64,000 nt of DNA from contig JABYQN010000004.1 in assembly GCA_022606135.1 (NCBI GenBank), positions 1,488,001 to 1,552,000 of the forward strand. The letters run 5' to 3'. This document shows, piece by piece, positions 26,371 through 38,245 of this stretch. Numbering within the stretch: the stretch's first letter is position 1; each line of letters begins with the position of its first letter. The DNA is from Fomes fomentarius. Taxonomy: Eukaryota > Basidiomycota > Agaricomycetes > Polyporales > Polyporaceae. The notes beneath the pieces are model-generated. The model saw only the letters and a program-made list of their open reading frames with translations. It was not told the DNA's origin and searched no databases. The translations under genes were made by a program, and so were the position numbers.

Positions 26371-26627
26371 TCACAGATCCTTCACCCGACACACTCTCCG
26401 AAGTTAGGTCTGGAAAAATCTGCCACGAAGATGAGTTATCCCAGTGGTCGTGGTCAAGAGAGAGGTGGCTTAGGTCCAAATCTTACTTACTACCAGTTAG
26501 GCACTCGCACTCAGCGCCACTGCCAAATTAGTCAGCTTTGAGTCGGAGCTGCAAATCGACGCGCCCCTTGTCTTGACTTCGTTCTGCTCAAGACTTCCAC
26601 TCTTTCTACCCACCAGGCTCTCGCGCA

Positions 26628-28468
26628 ATGTGGAGACCAGCAACTCGCGAAGTAACAGTAACAGGGACGAATGAGAGTGAGTAACCATCCTAGTTCCTCT
26701 AGGCCTGGTCTGACATGTCTTCCAGCCCCGTTGGGCAACCGCCGGAGGTTTGGTCCTGCACCCGTGGAAGAGGCAGCTCCCCCTCAGCTCGCACAGCCTT
26801 CACCGTCTGCCTACCCCCGTCCGCAGCTTCAAAATGATAGGGAAAGCTCGCGTTCTGATCGTGACACCCCCCCTGCTAACGGTGCTGGTAAGTACGGAGA
26901 AATTTGTGGCGGACTCATCATACCCTGTTTCTGCTAGTGCAGATCGTCCTGGTGATGCCCGCCCTACATCTCAGCGTCACTTTGTGCACACTGACCTACG
27001 GAGTCCTTACTAACCTGCGTTGATCATCTCACTTCAGCTACTGACCCTAATGCTCCGCGCAAGCGACGAAGCCGTTGGGGAGACGCCAAGACTGAAATCC
27101 CTGGGCTTCCAACCGCTATCAATGCCAACGGTGTTTCACAGGCTCACTTGGACAACTATGCAATACACCTGAGGCTGGAAGAGATCAATCGCAAGTTGCG
27201 TCTCAACGATTTCGTCCCTCCTGAACGAGAACGGTATGTCAGATATGCTGAGTCGCAACATTGATGTGGCTGACAATGTCTCAGTTCCCCTTCTCCTCCC
27301 CCGACGTATGATGCACACGGCCGTCGTACGAACACACGCGAAGTCCGCTACCGCAAGAAGCTTGAAGAAGAGCGGATCAGGCTCGTCGACCGTGCCATGA
27401 AGAACGACCCCAACTTCCGTCCTCCCGTCGAGTACCACCAGATGAAGCGATCACAGCGTCCATCTGAGAAGGTCTACATCCCCGTCAAAGAGTTCCCAGA
27501 GATTAACTTCTTTGGTTTGCTCGTCGGTCCTCGCGGTAACAGCTTAAAGAAGATGGAACGAGACAGTGGGGCCAAGATCAGCATACGTGGCAAAGGGAGT
27601 GTCAAGGAGGGCAAGGCTAGGCCAGAGCAGTACGCCGAGGACGCAGAGGAAGATCTTCACTGTCTGGTTACTGCTGACTCAGACGAAAAAGTCATGACTT
27701 GCGTTAGGTTGATCAATAGAGTAATTGAAACTGTGAGTTACATTATCACATTACATTCCGCAATTCTGGCTGATAGTATTTGTGAAGGCTGCATCGACGC
27801 CTGAGGGGCAGAACGATCACAAGCGCAACCAGCTCCGTGAGCTTGCCGCACTGAACGGTACCCTACGCGACGACGAGAACCAGATCTGTCAGAACTGTGG
27901 TGGAGTCGGGCACCGCAAGTACGACTGCCCTGAGCAGCGGAACTTCACAGCGAACATCATTTGTCGCGTCTGTGGTAGCGCAGGTCACATGGCTCGCGAC
28001 TGTACTGTGAACAGGGATCCGAACGCGGGGCAAGGAGCCCCTCCTCCGACCATGCTGAAGGGCGGGTTCGATTCCGAGTATGCCAGCCTCATGGCGGAGC
28101 TCGGAGAGACGGGCAAGGGTGCAGGAGGAGATGGCGGGAGGTGGGGTGGAGGCGCGGGACACGACATCACGGCTGGTGGCTCCAACATTCCCCCGTGGCG
28201 GCGTCCCGAAGTTTGGCAGAGCAGTACGATCCCGAACACTAACCCCCAGGGCGGTGGCTTTGGTAGGCCTCCTCCGGGCCCGTACAACGGATACAATGGC
28301 GCTGCCCCAGCTGCTGGTTACGGTGGGGGTTATGGCCCTGAGTACGGGCAGCAGTCGGGCGGCTCCAACTACTACCCTCAGGCGTCCTCGCAAGACTACG
28401 GAGCAGGGTACGCTCAATACTATCAAAACCAGTACTCGCAGCAGCAGATCGGCACTCCCGCACACTAA
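26628..28468 (+). CDS. MSL5: Splicing factor 1 / branchpoint-binding protein
   Basis: Nuclear protein that recognises the intron branchpoint during early spliceosome assembly. Exon 1 (26628-26676) encodes MWRPATREV; exon 2 starts at 26726 with the segment LGNRRRFGP. The SF1 helix-hairpin region (RKRRSRWGD near 27060; [20 protein letters not shown] near 27140-27200) is followed by a KH/QUA2 domain with [12 protein letters not shown] near 27525-27560. Two CCHC zinc knuckles lie at about 27890-27930 ([14 protein letters not shown]) and 27965-28010 ([14 protein letters not shown]). The C-terminus is Gly/Pro/Tyr/Gln-rich and ends at 28468. About four introns are present; the last, near 27731-27788, has borders less certain than the others. 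Confidence 0.95.
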
Positions 28469-28787
28469 CCTCCTGACCCTTCCACCTTACCACATTGACG
28501 CACGCCATCGCCGCCTCACTCCTCTCACAGATCCCGCCTCGCACGTTCACCTTGGTTCTCAACCTCGCCTCCTGACCTCTGACAGTAGCGTCACAGCCGA
28601 CTGTCGACAAACGTCCACAAATTCTTATAGGATTGGGTTCGTACTCATCGTCTTCGTCTCCTAACCCGCCGTAGCTCGAGGACAGTATCGCGTTGTAACT
28701 CACTAGGTCTCTAATTGCCATGTTGTATCCGAAGAGAATATTATCGCAGATCGTGGCATAAACATGACATATTAGAAGAGATGGTTG

Positions 28788-30673
28788 TCAGCTATTGCGC
28801 TCCATCCGGACGCTTTTTTTCTTCTTTCTCTTTCGTTTGATTGCCTGCTCGCTCGCCTCGCCTCCATCTTCAGGCGTCTTCCTCTTCTTCGTATCGATCT
28901 CTGCGGTAACTCCTATTTGGTCACGTTTGCGCACAATGAGACTCACGAAGAAACCGTTCGTCGCGTCTTCACCAGGTGAACAGCGTACCAAGGCTTCTGC
29001 CTCACCTAATCGAAGTGGATGTCTCAGCTTCACGGAGCACAACCGCAACGGACAGCGCACCTAGGCCGTCCATCTCGTTCGGTATTCCTCGTCTATGCCA
29101 CTTGGGTAGCACTTCTTTTCTATGTGCTAGTTTGAACCCACCACTCGTCGCTTCCTCCGTCTTGAGCGCTTGCCTGACAACGTGCTCGTTCTCGATCGCA
29201 TGCACACTGCATGTCGAGTATACTATCCTCTGCACGGAAGGAACTGCACATGGCTCAGTAAGCCATCTCTATCATTCAGAATAGAATACGTTTCACATGT
29301 CATGGCGTGTTGTATCATTTTGAGCTGGAAGGTGGCAAGCTTGTTCAGTCGTTCCGACTCCCCTTCGTGCTGCTCTTCTTCTGCGAATATGAACACAGTT
29401 GAGGTGCAACACCGCTACTATCGAAAATGAGAGACCCACCGGTCGTCAGAAGGTGGTCCATGCGGTTCACGATACCTGATCCGCTGCACGATGGATCGAG
29501 CAAGCTACACGAAACGTTCATCTCAACAGTTGCATGGCGTCGTGCAACCTCGAACTGACATGTGAGTAGCCTTGCCATACTTCCGGTCCTCAGGGGAGAT
29601 GGTGAGGAAGTCGGAGTTGACTGCTTCAACGTTGGTGCAACGCGCTTTGCCTAACATGTTCTCGAGGGTCGAGAACCGCTTGCGGTCGCGCTCGAAAGCG
29701 TACAACTCCCAAATCCGCCGAGCGGTCCTTAGTGACCGTTGAGGGATAACCCATCATTGCGAGACTCACTTTGCCTTTGTTTTGCATGATGGCGGAGAGG
29801 TGCGACGTCTTGTTGCCTGGGGCAGCAGTGGCATCTATGACTACAGCATCGTCGCGAGCAGGGGGAGCAAGGATGTGCGCTGGGAAACACGACGCCTTGT
29901 CTTGCAGGATGATCTTGCCTGACAAGTAAATGGGGTCTTCAGTGAAGCGCGTACTGGGGTGGAATGCGAGTAGATCCGGTATATGCTCGTCGCGCTTGAT
30001 GCACTTGCTGTACACAAACCAACCGTTAGACAGTAGTAGCGATGGGTCAAAGAGAATGCGCACGTCGAAGTAAGAGGGTCTCCCAATTGGTATCCCTGTT
30101 CCTGGAGAGCTGCAAGAGCTTCGTCGACCGTCCAGCAATTTCTATTGACACGAACATAACGAGGTATCTTTGCTTGAAGACAAATCCCCATTCGGAACAC
30201 GACTCAATGCTGAGGCATGAGGACGTACCTGCCCGAGAATCATCGGTTTGGGCCAATTCTTCGTTGGACTTTGCTCCTCGTTTGATCTTTGCCCTGGTTA
30301 GTTCACTACTGAGACGAGTCCTATGTCGCAATACAGCTTGTTTGATTGGACCATCTCCTGCCTGGATGCCACCAGCGAGCAGGAAGTCGTGGACGAGGAC
30401 GAGTGCGAGGTTGCGGGATGCGAGTTTCTTCTCCTGCTTTAGGAGCTGTGCGGCATCGATGATTTCCTGAAGCACCTGCTTGTCTGTTGTATGTCCGCAT
30501 GAGCCGTGAGCGAAGCCATCGCCGACGTATCACTCACACTTCAGAGTCTCGATGACGAGCGCGGCAGTGCGCTTTCTGTTCCTCTCAGGGACCGACGCAA
30601 GAACGCCCTTGATTGAGCCCTTCTTCGCATCTAACTTATCAAGAACGCTGACGGCTTCGAAATAGAAGTTCAT
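28788..30673 (-). CDS. RCM1: 25S rRNA (cytosine-C5) methyltransferase Rcm1/NSUN5
   Basis: SAM-dependent RNA m5C methyltransferase of the NOL1/NOP2/SUN family; yeast Rcm1 and NSUN5 modify one cytosine of large-subunit rRNA in the nucleolus. It starts MNFYFEAVSVLDKLD at 30673. An N-terminal helical domain contains QVLQEIIDAAQLL and LASRNLALVLVHDFLLAGG. The SAM site is in VVIDATAAPGNKTSHL near 29850-29800. Motif IV, LLDPSCSGSG, lies near 29490 and the catalytic TCSVHAIENE near 29200. A Lys/Arg-rich tail ending MERNS closes at 28788. At least six short introns are present. The gene converges with SF1, and the 3' ends are 319 bp apart. Confidence 0.93.
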
Positions 30674-30847
30674 AAAGATATAGATGCTACGACAGGATGT
30701 ATGAGAGCGGGTCCCAACGTACGAGAGAGACGTAATGGGACGTGCAGATTGTGACGACACCCCTAGTCCAACTAGCCGCCTCCTCCTTTCCAGAGACCTT
30801 CGGTGTGATCACGATGATATAGCCTGTGGTGATAGGGTGAGTAAGGG

Positions 30848-30934
30848 ATGTTTGTGAGGCGCGAAGAAGTGATCAGCAAAATTGTGTTCGTCAAGCATGG
30901 GGAGACCCATTCCGACAATGTAGATAAGATTTGA
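30848..30934 (+). pseudogene. Relic of a histidine phosphatase N-terminus
   Basis: A 28-codon frame from ATG 30848 to TGA 30932-30934 contains KIVFVKHGETHSDNV. This resembles the first beta-strand and RHGET catalytic loop of phosphoglycerate mutase-type phosphatases. The Arg of RHG is Lys, and no later motif follows before the stop or across a plausible intron. It sits in the RCM1-DnaJ divergent region. I read it as a decayed fragment; a chance match is possible but unlikely over nine well-ordered residues. Confidence 0.5.
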
Positions 30935-31249
30935 ACAGAACATCATGTGAAATAACGCGTCATAAACGGAATGAACATACCCCACAACCCGTACGAACAG
31001 ATTGAAACCAGCGTGTCAAGCCGACTGAGGGAGGTGAGGGAACGAAATTTGATTGAGGCGCCCGTCAGACGCGTCCCTCGATTGACCAATTCGGCATCTA
31101 TGGGCGCTTTATCGCGCCTGCAGCATATTCGGGCCTAACCTTTGCTTGTTGCCTGCCTCGTCACTCTCTTCCACCCTCCATCCCCCTTTCCATCGGCAGA
31201 CCAGCCTGCGTTTCAAAAGTACGTATATGATTGTCTGTGAAGCAAGAAT

Positions 31250-33129
31250 ATGCTCAATATGTTCCTAGTGCCTGTTGAAACGGGACTGTACGACGTTTTA
31301 GGAGTGCCACCTACTGCCACCGAAGGTTTCTATACCCTTTGCGCGTGTTTTCAGGCGGCGATAGTCTGACAGCGTATCCTTGTTAGATGAGATTAAAAAG
31401 GCGTATAGGAAAAAGGTACGCAACGTGCATCTATTGTTTGTCGTGTTCTACTAAACTCTCCACAGGCCAGAGAACACCATCCAGTATGTAATACATATCT
31501 GCTACTTTCACATTCGAAACTCATTGAGGCGGTATACCCCACTGTAGGATAAGGTGTGTTTTCTGCTGCTTCGCTATTGATTGTGGTGCTAATGTCGTCA
31601 TGTCTAGAATCCTGATGATCCCGAAGCCGGACAGAGGTTCCAAGAGATGGCTGCCGCGTACGCCACTTCCGCACCTTTCACAAGTGTGCATAACCAATAA
31701 CAATGCCTCCAGGTACGAGATCCTCAGTCAGGCCGAGACGAGGGAGGCGTACGATCGGTATGGTATGGAGGGCATGTCACGGGGCGGAGGTGGCTTTGGC
31801 GGAGGGATGGATCCAGCAGATCTATTTGCGGAACTGTTTGGTGCAAGCATGGGCTTCGGGTTTGACTTCGGGCCAGGATCGCGAGGACCCAGGCGAACAA
31901 AAGGCTCAGATTCCAACATCCCTTATGAAGTCACGTTAGAGGATTTGTACAATGGGAAGACTGTGAAGATGAACATGGAAAAGGAGGCTGTTTGTGGTCT
32001 CTGCAAAGGGTGCGTCCTGCCACTCATCAGGTTGGGATCATCTGCTCATAGAGGCATCCGTATTGTGCAGTACCGGAGCAAAGGGCAGTGCGAAGCCAAA
32101 ACAGTGCACGAAGTGCGAAGGCAAAGGCTGGACCATGGTCACGACATCGGTGAGTACGGAGCATTCGATCTGACATATCATGACCTTTTCCCTTAGACAG
32201 GACCACAACGACTTGGTACCCATAGGGCCATGTGCACAGACTGCGAAGGGCGCGGCGAGAAGCTACGGGAGAAAGATAGGTAGGTACTTTCTACCATCAT
32301 GCTGCCTTGCGCGATAGCTCAGACTTACGATAGGTGTAAGAAGTGCAAAGGTAATAAGACCGTCAAAGAGAAGACACGGCAAGAGATCTACATCGAGCGA
32401 GGCATGGCAGACCGGCAAAGAATCGTACTTGCCGGTGCAGGCGACGAAGAAGTCAGTGGAACCAGTTGTTGATGGCGACTCACCTTGCTTACTCTTCAAT
32501 AGCCGGGCATCCCGCCAGGCGATGTTATCTTCACCCTGAAGACGCGCCCCCATGAGTCGTTCGAGCGGTCAGGGAACGATCTCCTCACGACCGTACACAT
32601 CACTCTATCCGAAGCTCTACTAGGGTTCTCGCGTATTCTCCTCACTCACTTGGACGGCCGTGGTCTACACGTGGACAGCCCGAAGGGCAAGGTCATCAAG
32701 CCGGGCGACAGCGTCATCCTTCGGGGGAGGGAATGCCCGTGTATAAGACGCCGGAACAGAAAGGGAATCTCTATGTCATGCTCGAGATTGACATGCCAGA
32801 TGAGACCTGGCTGAGGAACATCGACGCTCAGGTATTGCGCCGGCGTAGGGTCATGCTAAACGGACGAGTGCTGATCCAACGACTTGACACAGGCTCTTGC
32901 AGCAGTCCTGCCACCAAAGAAGCCGGAGATGGACCCGAAGCCCGCAGTGGTGGACGAGGTGCCGTTCGAAGAGAGCGACATCGTCGACGTGCGTGAAACG
33001 CCTTTCCCCGCTGGCTCAAACTTCTTTGATCACGCTTCTGGTTTCCAGTTTGGCGAAGATGATGAGGCCGACTGGGAGGATGATGACGATGACGACGACG
33101 GCACGGAGCCCGAGTGTCGCACACAATAA
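31250..33129 (+). CDS. XDJ1: Class I DnaJ/Hsp40 co-chaperone (Xdj1 type), with apparent 1-nt frameshift
   Basis: An Hsp70 co-chaperone. J-domain exons: 31250-31325, 31387-31415, 31466-31483, 31548-31553 and 31608-31657, then an exon from 31713. The HPD motif spans the third and fourth of these, and exon four is only 6 nt. A Gly/Phe region follows (RGGGGFGGGMDP), then four zinc motifs (CGLCKGTG, CTKCEGKG, CTDCEGRG, CKKCKGNK) and the substrate-binding C-terminal domain. At 32723-32727 a G5 run breaks the frame: one extra G would restore the conserved RGEGMPVYK. The protein ends in CRTQ, a CaaX box like that of farnesylated Ydj1. Starts at 31250 or 31259 are equally possible. The gene is divergent from RCM1. 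Confidence 0.92.
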
Positions 33130-33708
33130 TTGTGTCGATCCTCGACTGGCTCCCTGCACCTATGCAACGACGACCACTTTATCACCACCCTCAAGACGAT
33201 AACGATAGACTAGAAATTCGATTTCTATTCAGTATGCTCAGGGAACCAGGGCCCAATTCTTGCTCGTAATGTATCTCACCATATATTCAACACGCATCAT
33301 ACCCACACAACTCAACTCGCTGCTTGCTCATCCCTCGCTATGGTATATCAGTACTGCTATCACCCAATCCATGTCTTCTGCGATATTCACTGTCTCAGTG
33401 TGACCTACGTCTTGCCTTTGCGTGAACTAAGACCATTGTGAAATCACCAGGACACGGCTACCAAAGCGAGCCAAATAAGGGAAGGGAAGGCAAACAATGG
33501 CAAAGCAAGGGCGGGATAAGCGCTGAGGTAGGCAGGTGGTCGCGGCATGTTCGCGACGGTGGTCGACCAAAACCACGACACGCGACAGACGCACGGACTA
33601 CATGCCCTCTCCCCTCGTTCTTCTACGCAATCTGCACACGCCTTCATCGCACGCTAACGACTGCCCGCTTCTGTCTGCGCGTCTTATACTCTCGAACACG
33701 CGAGTTAC
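33130..33708. other. Intergenic region between DnaJ and SUN genes
   Basis: About 580 bases with no supported gene. It should hold the DnaJ 3' UTR and the SUN gene promoter. The leader before 33709 is CT-rich. Confidence 0.45.
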
Positions 33709-36687
33709 ATGTCCTTCTCGAGCACACCTCTTGGTCAAGGCAGACGTCTAGATCACCACACCTTTCTCAACAAGAACAACCCCAACGCACCCCAACGCCG
33801 CGTGATACCAACTTCATACTCGTACGGGTGTGTGGGTTCGCGCCTCTATATAACGTTCCGGCCTGATAGCAGATTAGAGCACCTACCGCTGGTTCGCGTT
33901 CTCCGCCCAAGCCCGATAAAGCCTCCCTTCCCCAAGAAGACGACCCGGAGGAGCCCGCCCTCGTACGCTTCGCCCGTCTCAAACAACGCGAGCAGGCCCA
34001 GCCCCAGTCATCTCGCAGTGTGGGTCCTCGTACTATTACTTCACCACCTCACCCCGAGAAGTGGAGTGTTCGGGACACGTCTGTTAACATCGTCAGCGCA
34101 ATCAACCAGGCCGCGACCTCCAATTCTTTTGACACGAGCGTTGCAAACACCAGTAACGCCAGTGCAAGCAACACTAGCATGAACCCCAACGAAGCATGGG
34201 CCTCCGGTGTCCGGAAGCAGCCCATGATCCCTCGCAGTACTTCAGTCGAGTACGAAAAGGAGACCCAATCGACAATCAATCGCCGACTCGCCCCGCCTCC
34301 CAACCGACTACAACAGGCCCGCGTGGCCCGTCCTGTATCCAAGACCGCCTCTGTCCGTCATGTCCCTGATTCGGAAGGAGAGGAGGAAGTCCAGCCCAAT
34401 GGGCGCGCAAAGACCCCCCTGGAACAAGGCCATGATATTGTTCGACGTCTTGTTCCTGCGACATTCTTCCTCCGAGAACGGTCACAAGAGCCTGAGGGCT
34501 CCTTCCTCCACCCCGCGAATGGCAACGAGAGCGCACGCGATCAATCGAGTTACGACTACTCAGCGGAGGAGCGGGATTTCCAGTCTGCGTCGGCATCGCA
34601 GAAGCCGCCTTCGCGACGGACGGTCGCAACGCACCGCAAGGGCCGCATGTCCACCGACAACAAAGCGTATCGTCCGTCGATGTCGGATTTGGAAGAGTCG
34701 GACGAGGACTTCGAAGAGGGTGGAAAACGGACGAGGAGAAAGAAAGTGAAGAAAGGCGGCCCGGCTGGTGGTCCCCTTACCACTCTCCCAGTTGCTGGGT
34801 ATGATAAGCGGAAGAGAAAAAAAAGGGGTGCGAGGGATAACGGAGAAGGAGAAGAGGATGAAGAAGGAAGTTCGGAGGAGGAACAAGCCAGCGAGCAGGT
34901 GCGTGTACTCGCATATAGTTGGGAGAGCAAGTGCTGAGTACATGACAGAGGTCTCAGCGTGGTACTACGCCGTTCCAGAGGGCGCCATCAATAACCCGAG
35001 TATCTGTTCCCCCACGCCAGCCCTCTGTACCCCCACATTATGACTCCAGCAACGTGGACAATTCGATGGACATCGAGGGTCAGCTGGGGCCGTTATCCGA
35101 AGTGGACGAACTTCCTCCCCAGATCGATGGCGCATTCCCCCCACAAAGAACTCCTTCTCTGTCGGTGCAACGCTTGGACGAGTAGTGCACGGGCTGACTA
35201 GCCTTTCCCGGTGGTTCTTCCGATCAGTCCTAGGTCTGTTCTCCTGGGTGGGAACTATCGTCATGCGGCTCAATCTTTTCAAATATGCGTTTGCGGCCTT
35301 GACACTCTACTTGGCGTGGTATGCGCTGAATACCGGTCTACTCGACCTTAGCAAGATCCCAATTCCCCGAGGACACACACCCTACACCCCACCAGAGATC
35401 CCCGCTGGTGACCTGGCTGCGTTATCGGCGCGTCTTCAATTCCTCGAGAAGGCCTTCGCAGGTTTGTCACTTGACGCGGAACGGTCTCGCGCATACATTG
35501 AGGGTGATACTAAGCATCGTGCCGACGTTGCGGGTCGCATCGGCACACTTGAATCTCGCGTCCAGAAGGAGAGTGTCCGGGCTCACGATGCAGAAAACAA
35601 GTTCCGCACTACCACCAGCGATGGGATCAATGCAGTCAAGAAAGAGGTGTCGCAGCTGTCGGCTCAGCTGCAATCCTTACGGGACGCAGAGTCGCGACGT
35701 CCTACGGTGGGCAGCGATGAGGCAGCGCGCGCGAAGCTCAAAGCCCTGGAGGACCGCGTTGGCCATGTCGAAGGCGACGTGAAGGAGGCAGTGGAGCTCG
35801 GGAAGACAGCTGTGAAGGCGGGTGTAGTGTCTGGCAAGATCGCGCAGTGGTGGGAGAACCTCGCGTCTGGCAAGACGAAGGGTGTGACCATCAAATCATC
35901 CGACGGCCAGGATGTCACTTCTCTCATCAACCAGCTCGTGGACAGCGCTGTCCTGCGTACGTCGAAAGACATCCTGGCGCGGGCAGACTTCGCACTCCAC
36001 TCGAGCGGCGCAACCGTTATTCCTTCCCTCACGAGCGACACCGTAGAGATTCGTCCCTCGGGCATCGGTGGCCAGATTGCTGCTCTCCTACCCGGCGGTG
36101 GAGGATACGCCATCGGTCGGCCCCCAGTCACAGCCCTCCATCACGAGACCCATACTGGCCACTGTTGGCCATTCCCCGGCTCGCAAGGTCAACTTGGTGT
36201 TGCACTCGCAGCGCCTGTCTATATCACGGACGTGACGATCGACCATGTCCCGAAGGAGGTCGCCTTGGACATGCGTTCCGCGCCCCGACAAATGGAGTTG
36301 TGGGGCATGGTTGAGGGTCAGGACAACGTCGCGAAGCTGCGCGAATGGCGCGAGCGACGAGCGGCTGCTCACGAGACTGCAGAGGCTGCTGGACAAGCTC
36401 TGCCACCCAGTTTCCTCGACGACGTCGCGTACCCGCGCACGCTGCCGAAGCACCCCGAGTACATCCGCGTCACGAACTTCACGTACAACATCCACGCGCC
36501 CGTGCACATCCAGACGTTCCCCGTTCCCGAGGAGGTGCGCCAGCTGGGCATCGACTTTGGCAAGGTGGTGCTGATGGTGAAGAGCAACTGGGGTCGGGAC
36601 GAGTTCACGTGCCTCTACCGCTTGCGAGTGCATGGCGAGAGGATGGGTGAGGTGCCGTTGCCGTATCCCGAGGAGGAGGTTGCGTAG
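33709..36687 (+). CDS. Sad1/UNC-84 (SUN) domain nuclear envelope protein, apparent 1-nt frameshift
   Basis: An inner nuclear membrane component of the LINC bridge between chromatin/telomeres and the cytoskeleton. The N-terminal nucleoplasmic part starts MSFSSTPLGQGRRLD; its first intron runs about 33829 to 33880. It is Ser/Pro-rich, then strongly basic (RRKKVKKGGPAGG near 34740) and acidic. A membrane region (about 35200-35340, including LFKYAFAALTLYLAWYAL) precedes a long coiled coil (35400-35800). The SUN domain (about 35900-36670) includes RSAPRQMELWG and CLYRLRVHGE. A C6 run at 35137-35142 separates two frames: DELPPQIDGAFPP before it and TKNSFSVGATLGRVVHG after it. One more C would join them. 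A 44-47 nt intron here is a weaker alternative. It resembles S. pombe Sad1 in plan. Confidence 0.88.
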
Positions 36688-37565
36688 GCTGGCGTCGGAG
36701 GTGGCATCGGCTGAAGCTGAAGAGAGAGGAGAGAGGAAGATTGCGTGCGTCCGCCAACAGTCCCCCTATGCATCCATGCTTCCCTTTCCACTATGTTCTC
36801 GCATTCCATCCCACTACGCTATCCATCGCATCATCCCCCACACGCAACACTCAAGTTTCGAGTTCCAAACACGCCTGCATATCGCATACCACAACCTCAT
36901 GACCGTTATGACCACTAAACAACTCCCTAGGGGCCCTACTTACCCTCGTACGAATCTAGCTTGTTTAATCCCTTCACTTATGTCTGAGTCTAGCTCCGCT
37001 TTCCCTTTCGCTCTGCATGTGCTCCGTTTGGCTTCCCTTACGTTGCACGTGCATCTGCACCCCAGTCTCTGTTGCTCCATCTCATTGTTTCCGTATTCAG
37101 TTCCCCCGCTCATTGATACCGTTCAGAGTTTCGTGATTAACCCTCGTAATTGTCCTCCTACTTATGTCGTATCTGCTGTCTCCGTGGTCTATCCTGCTGT
37201 GACGAGCTGTCTCAATGTATTATCAGTATTATCTGGGACCAATCAATACGAAGACCGAGGGAGGTATATCAAAATGTCTTGGAGGGGCCTATCAGTGACC
37301 ACCCGATCCATAAGTATATACATATCAATATCAAGACATGGGCGAGTTCATAGTTGCATATTTTGTGATATGACCAAACGTACATAGACACGATGGCCTC
37401 AACGGAGTATTCGTACAGAACGGAAACCATACAGAGAGTAGTGTATTCATGGCGAGGCAGGGACATAGATATACGACAGCCGAAAGCGAGGACGAGGAGA
37501 AGTGAACACCGAACGAGAGCGAAAACTCAGCTACCCCATGTGAGTCCTGCTCGACCACCGACAGG
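36688..37565. other. Convergent 3' region between SUN and coiled-coil genes
   Basis: About 880 bases of pyrimidine-rich, low-information sequence with no supported gene. It probably includes both 3' UTRs. Confidence 0.45.
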
Positions 37566-38245
37566 TCAAGCCGCCCAAGCCACCTTCGCCTTTCCCTGCG
37601 ACTTAGCCTGCTCCATCACCTTCAGCTTGGTATGCTCCTTCTTCAGCTCGGTGTACTGCTTCTTCAGCTCGGTGTACTTCTTGTTCAGCTTGGTGTGCTC
37701 CTTCTTGACCTTCTCGTATTCTTCCAGCGACAGACACGACTTGAAAGACTCCATTGCATCGTCTTCGGAGATGTCAAGCTTCGCCCTCTTGGACACAGGG
37801 GTTTGTTCCAGGACGGACCATAACATGCGCCTCAACTGCAGAGCACCTTCCTCGGTGTCGATATGCCAGTCCCATCCGGCCTGCGGCAGCCCCAGGGGCG
37901 TCGACCTCTCGTAGGGTGTCGGGGCCACCTCGTAACGCTTGCCATTCCAGGTGGCCGTGTATGTCTTGCACTTGACGCCGAAGGCGTTGATGAGATGAAC
38001 GGTGTGTGCCGTGTTGTGGTCATAAAATGACGAACCCTTCCTGTGAGTCGAACCTCGGCGTCCGTACGGGACAATGCCTCCTAGAATGAAGAGGGGGGCT
38101 TGACCTCCCCGACGAGCACAAGCACAGTCGAGGAGCGCACAACGAAGATGATGGAGTTGTCAGGTTGTGTCGGAATGACCGCCATAAAATCCACCGTGTA
38201 CCCTCCGCTCCGTTCGGGAGAAACCGTGTACGGCGGCTTCAACAT
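37566..38245 (-). CDS. Unknown small protein with heptad-repeat coiled-coil tail, apparent 1-nt frameshift
   Basis: Not recognised. From ATG 38245 the frame reads MLKPPYTVSPERSGGYTVDF, then a hydrophobic strand-rich segment (IIFVVRSSTVLVLVGEVKPP). At a G6 run (38093-38098) the frame breaks; one extra base gives PPLFILGGIVPYGRRG and continues through GSSFYDHNTAHTVHLINAFG and TATWNGKRYEVAPTPYER. The C-terminal 40 residues form a Lys/Glu coiled coil built from 21-nt repeats (KKxxTxL heptads). It ends at 37566. The start is uncertain, and an upstream exon may exist. With the frame restored it would be about 226 residues. It could be a real lineage-specific protein or a decaying gene. Confidence 0.6.
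37621..37704 (-). repeat. Four 21-nt tandem repeats encoding coiled-coil heptads
   Basis: Units 37621-37641, 37642-37662, 37663-37683 and 37684-37704 share a TTCAGCT(C/T)GGT core. Read on the minus strand, each encodes one seven-residue heptad such as KKQYTEL. The repeat length equals one coiled-coil heptad exactly. Confidence 0.85.
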
